From contig CAYYXF010000001.1 of the NCBI GenBank assembly GCA_964475545.1, positions 34,165 through 98,164 on the forward strand: a DNA stretch of 64,000 nt, read 5' to 3'. The position numbers were made by a program, and so were the translations under genes. The notes beneath the pieces were generated by a model that saw only the letters and a list, made by a program, of their open reading frames with translations, was not told where the DNA came from and did no database searches. This document shows positions 61,317 through 64,000 of this stretch, one piece after another. The stretch comes from DASPTR01 sp964475545. Its GTDB lineage: Archaea > Thermoproteota > Bathyarchaeia > Bathyarchaeales > Bathycorpusculaceae. Positions within the stretch are counted from its first letter, which is position 1. Every line of letters begins with the position of its first letter.

Positions 61317-61513
61317 TATTCTTCTGGCTGAGGTTCTTTCCATTTCTCAACGAGGAGCTTTGTAGTGTCTCCGATTTTGAAACTGACTTTTACGAATATC
61401 GAGTCGGAGTCGTTGAATGGGAACATGCTGTCTTCAGCTAGGTCTTTTGGCAGGTAGATCAGGTATTTGCCGTCTTTTCTTCTGAATAGTCGTCCTCTTC
61501 CTTCATTGACCAT
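61316..61513 (-). CDS. Small conserved-looking 65-residue protein, unknown
   Basis: A 65-residue protein with a GRLFRRKDGKYLIYLPKDLAEDS sequence in the first half and a VKVSFKIGDTTKLLVEKW strand near the end. The basic hairpin resembles swapped-hairpin AbrB-type DNA-binding proteins, but no proof of this is in the sequence. It has a good TATA box (61567-61580) and its own terminator, so it is a separate gene. The family is unassigned by me. Confidence 0.55.
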   Translation of the reverse strand: MVNEGRGRLFRRKDGKYLIYLPKDLAEDSMFPFNDSDSIFVKVSFKIGDTTKLLVEKWKEPQPEE

Positions 61514-61566
61514 GTGTCACACCTCGATTCAATTTCTGGTTTAAGATGAAGGGCAATGGTCGAGAT

Positions 61567-61580
61567 ACTATATAAGTTTT
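61567..61580 (-). promoter_or_regulatory. TATA box of the 65-residue gene
   Basis: Minus-strand AAAACTTATATAGT is a good archaeal TATA element, leaving a leader of about 30 bases to the ATG at 61513. Confidence 0.55.
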
Positions 61581-61657
61581 GTTCTCATATGATTCGAATG
61601 AAAACGCTCAACTCAATTAAGGCAGTTAAAGAACGGAATCATTTGCAAGAAATACTG

Positions 61658-62626
61658 CTATTTATCAAATGAGATTGGTTTCTTAAGTCTGCTCATTAGT
61701 ACAACTCGGCTCTCCACAGACTCATCGAGGATGTTATAGCCGGTTTCACCTGCCAGTTGGGCTGCAAACTTGCGTATTTGTATATGGCTTGGCGTATTCT
61801 CATAACCCAAGCGAAGCCTGGAGAAACCAACGTGCATGTACGCTTTAGGCTCAACATACGTTGGGGCTGCCTTCTTTATGATTTTAGCGTAGCTTTCTAC
61901 TTTTTTCATGTTTAAGCCTTGAGCCAACGTTAGCCGGATCACTGAAGGACATTTGAAGCTCGGCAACATCGCTAATGTTTCATTGAGCCTCTCCCAAGCC
62001 CTTGGAATTTGCGGGCGGCAGATCTGATTGAAGGTCTTCTTGTCTGGAGCGCATGCTGAAATGTAAAGTTGTGTTGGCTCTTCGCTCATTTCCGCCAGGG
62101 TTGACGGCATGGTTCCATTGGACACCAGAAAAGTTGTCAGTTGTCTTCTGTGAAAAGCGTGGATTAGTCCTCCTATTTGCTTGTAGAGTGTTGGCTCGCC
62201 TGTCAGGCTTATTGCCACATGTTTAGGGGTCAAGGCTTCCTTGAGTTTCTGTCGTTCTGTCTTAGAGTTGTCCTTGTACCCGCTCAGGATTGCGCGCTGC
62301 ACTTTGATGCTGTCTTCTACAATCTCTTCGGGCGAATCCCACGTTGGCAGTTTCATCTCGTCCCATGCTAGTTGAAGATCGCCGCTCTGAGCTCTCCAGC
62401 AAAACAAACATTGCTGTGTGCAGTTGAATAGCGCAGGTGTCATCTGTATGCATCGATGCGTTCTGATACCATAGAATTTCTGCTTGTAGCAAGACCTGCC
62501 GTGAACCAAGGTTTCATGCAGCCACCTACACCTTTTGACTGCTGAGTGTCGGCCGACGAGGTGATATTTTTGTCTCCTCAGCGTCTGCACGAGTTCAGGT
62601 GGAATCGAGGTTTCCAAAGGTAACAC
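61658..62626 (-). CDS. taw1: 4-demethylwyosine synthase TYW1
   Basis: A 322-residue radical-SAM enzyme that joins pyruvate carbons to m1G37 of tRNA-Phe, the first step in wyosine synthesis. Radical-SAM cysteines at 69, 73 and 76 (CTQQCLFC) and the second-cluster cysteines at 33, 46 and 59 are all present. No flavodoxin domain is found, as is usual in archaea. GTG start at 62626. It is separated from SHMT by 61 bases containing an AT-rich promoter-like region. Confidence 0.94.
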   Translation of the reverse strand: MLPLETSIPPELVQTLRRQKYHLVGRHSAVKRCRWLHETLVHGRSCYKQKFYGIRTHRCIQMTPALFNCTQQCLFCWRAQSGDLQLAWDEMKLPTWDSPEEIVEDSIKVQRAILSGYKDNSKTERQKLKEALTPKHVAISLTGEPTLYKQIGGLIHAFHRRQLTTFLVSNGTMPSTLAEMSEEPTQLYISACAPDKKTFNQICRPQIPRAWERLNETLAMLPSFKCPSVIRLTLAQGLNMKKVESYAKIIKKAAPTYVEPKAYMHVGFSRLRLGYENTPSHIQIRKFAAQLAGETGYNILDESVESRVVLMSRLKKPISFDK

Positions 62627-62687
62627 TGTTTGACCTGAATGTATTGGGATGAAGATACGGAGGGGAACTGGGTTAATAAATAGTTCA

Positions 62688-63866
62688 TTATGCGAAACAA
62701 TATTCGACTTCTTGGAATTCAGTGCTCATCTTTGCCACATCCTTCTTGATGCTGGTTGCCGGTTCTCCGTCGATGATTGCTCTTTTTAGGAGTTCGGCTA
62801 TTCTCAGCATTTCCTTTTCTTTCATTCCACGCCTGGTGGTCTCGCACGTGCCGATTCTGACGACGCAGTCCGCAATAATATTTGCGTTTTGAAGCTTTTC
62901 CGCTACTGCTCTGCCCTTCTCGTAGTCGCCATAGTTCAAGATCACTTGGTGCGAGCGAGTGAAGCCCAAATGCTTGCAGATAACCGGAAAACCGTAATCA
63001 CTCAAAGCTTTAGCCAAAACTCGGGAGTTGCGAACAATCTGTCTTGCGTAGGCTTTGCCGAATTCCTTCATTTCTGCCAGTGCTAAAGTCATAGCGGCTA
63101 TGCGGTTCCAGTGGGCATTGTCAACAAATGCTGGGTAGATCTTCTCCTTCAGGCGTTCGCCATGTTCCTTGTCGGCTAATATTATGCCTCCTTGTGGTCC
63201 GAAGAAGGATTTGTGGGTTGAGCCGAACAAGGCATGTGCCCCTTCTCTCAGCGGGTCTTGAAACTGTTCGCCTGCAATAAGCCCAAGGACGTGTGAACCG
63301 TCAAAACCGACAAATGCGCCATTCTCGCGAGCAGCCTTTGCTAAAACGCTGATTGGCTGTGGAAAAACGATCAGGCTTGCCCCGAAGATCACGATTCTAG
63401 GTTTGATGCGAGTTATGGCTTCTTCTGCCTCTTCAGCTTTTATGTTCCAGTCTTTCTTGGAAAATGGGAAGGCGTGAGGTTTGAGTTTGAGAAGTCCAGC
63501 GAGCCCTTCTTTCCACATTCCAGGATATCCGCCGTTTTCAGGGGAGGTGCACATAAGTACGTCGCCTGGCTTTGCAGAATTGGCAAAAACAATCAGGTCA
63601 GCAATGTGGCCGGAAAGCGGGCGCAGGTCAGCAACTTCGGCCTTGAATACTTCTTTTGCCAGTTTCTCCCCATATTGTTCGATTTCGTCTGTGAATCGTG
63701 TTCCCATATAGAATCGGTCTCTAGCCGTGTAGCGATGTGAAAGTTCGGAGGAGAGTAGCCTTCGCACTGCTGGGCTCATTACGTTCTCTGATGGAATAAG
63801 GTTTAAGCACTGTTTTCCACGCCATTCTTCATGCTTCTCAACTAGGCTTAGAATCTCATCAATCAT
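62688..63866 (-). CDS. Serine hydroxymethyltransferase-like PLP enzyme (divergent)
   Basis: A 392-residue fold type I PLP enzyme. NLIPSENVMSP near the start, DGSHVLGLIAG (Asp189, His192) and the PLP lysine at 219 in STHKSFFGPQGG parallel SHMT (NLIASENV, DMAHIAGL, TTHKTLRGPRGG). It is shorter than most SHMTs and lacks the usual YAEGYPGKRYYGG loop, instead having RYTARDRFYMGT. Glycine/serine conversion with tetrahydromethanopterin is likely, but another amino-acid aldolase activity is possible. Confidence 0.82.
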   Translation of the reverse strand: MIDEILSLVEKHEEWRGKQCLNLIPSENVMSPAVRRLLSSELSHRYTARDRFYMGTRFTDEIEQYGEKLAKEVFKAEVADLRPLSGHIADLIVFANSAKPGDVLMCTSPENGGYPGMWKEGLAGLLKLKPHAFPFSKKDWNIKAEEAEEAITRIKPRIVIFGASLIVFPQPISVLAKAARENGAFVGFDGSHVLGLIAGEQFQDPLREGAHALFGSTHKSFFGPQGGIILADKEHGERLKEKIYPAFVDNAHWNRIAAMTLALAEMKEFGKAYARQIVRNSRVLAKALSDYGFPVICKHLGFTRSHQVILNYGDYEKGRAVAEKLQNANIIADCVVRIGTCETTRRGMKEKEMLRIAELLKRAIIDGEPATSIKKDVAKMSTEFQEVEYCFA

Positions 63867-64000
63867 GCTTGTCGCCCCAAATCCTGAATAGTACTGATTC
63901 TTTCAAGCTTATGTTGCTTTTTATCTGTGCTCTCAAATGCTTAGCGCGCGCTACACGAAGCTTTCAGCGGATCATGGGTTGCTCTGATGTTTGTTTGGCG
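63867..64000. other. Right edge of window: no gene seen
   Basis: The last 134 bases are the upstream region of the SHMT-like gene. An AT-rich stretch near 63915-63925 on the minus strand could be its promoter. I see no coding frame that can be supported. Confidence 0.4.

Noticed and set aside
1..64000. tRNA, rRNA, CRISPR arrays, inteins
   Set aside because: No T-loop-like sequence set, regular spaced repeats or intein insertions were seen in the gaps or in MCM, RFC or PCNA; short gaps make missed tRNA unlikely but I could not run tRNAscan-SE.

Overview
The window is archaeal chromosomal DNA. It carries archaeal/eukaryotic-type information genes (L21e, L44e, L10e-type L16, S27e, aIF5A, aIF2-alpha, Nop10, Pus10, Csl4, RpoF, RpoL, TFS, PCNA, both primase subunits, two GINS subunits, MCM, both RFC subunits, Alba, TYW1, Dph2, SRP54) and TATA boxes about 25 bases ahead of many starts. 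The mix of VorB/KorA-type 2-oxoacid:ferredoxin oxidoreductase, FMN-binding glutamate synthase, PEP synthase and an archaeosortase, on a non-halophile, non-methanogen background, suggests an uncultured TACK-group anaerobe, most likely a Bathyarchaeia member. The lineage is inference, because no rRNA or tRNA gene was seen.

Layout. 0-9 kb: the end of a DUF2070 membrane protein, a four-gene 2-oxoacid oxidoreductase operon, Alba, a class-III aminotransferase, a GNAT, and then a minus-strand PK-C-like / Nob1 / NAD kinase group sharing a TATA region with aIF5A. 9-16.5 kb: Hsp20 and PAC2, then SRP54 and a compact translation/transcription cluster (pus10, rpl21e, rpoF, DUF655, ksgA, HemK2-like). 16.5-29.4 kb: nucleotide and tRNA modification enzymes, rpl10e-ppsA, dph2-METTL5, csl4-rpoL, DUF99, TFS, a small membrane gene, PCNA and priL. 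29.4-37.7 kb: a surface-glycan island (four glycosyltransferases, a GT-C-like membrane protein fused to a lumenal beta domain, an archaeosortase) that separates priL from priS. 37.9-43.2 kb: priS-gins15, then L44e-S27e-aIF2alpha-nop10-PAC2, and UDP-GlcNAc 2-epimerase. 43.2-44.7 kb: accessory DNA with a truncated TIR gene and a CGNR zinc-finger regulator. 44.7-48.5 kb: a QueG-like Fe-S protein, MCM and gins23. 48.6-56.4 kb: a glutamate module with two glutamate dehydrogenases, glutamate synthase, a RecA-fold protein without Walker motifs and a large ribbon-helix-helix protein. 56.5-64 kb: RFC small and large subunits, a MetG-beta/HD/endonuclease V/translin group, TYW1 and an SHMT-like enzyme.

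The replication genes make almost a complete fork set: clamp, loader, primase, MCM and GINS. Two copies of a roughly 360-bp non-coding or decayed element lie in opposite orientations, one at each side of the priS-to-wecB block. They mark the boundaries between housekeeping and accessory DNA. The least explained region is the glutamate module. One dehydrogenase there carries a duplicated helical N-terminal domain of unknown role, a perfect 15-base palindrome sits in its promoter, and the neighbouring regulator matches no complete family that I recognise.
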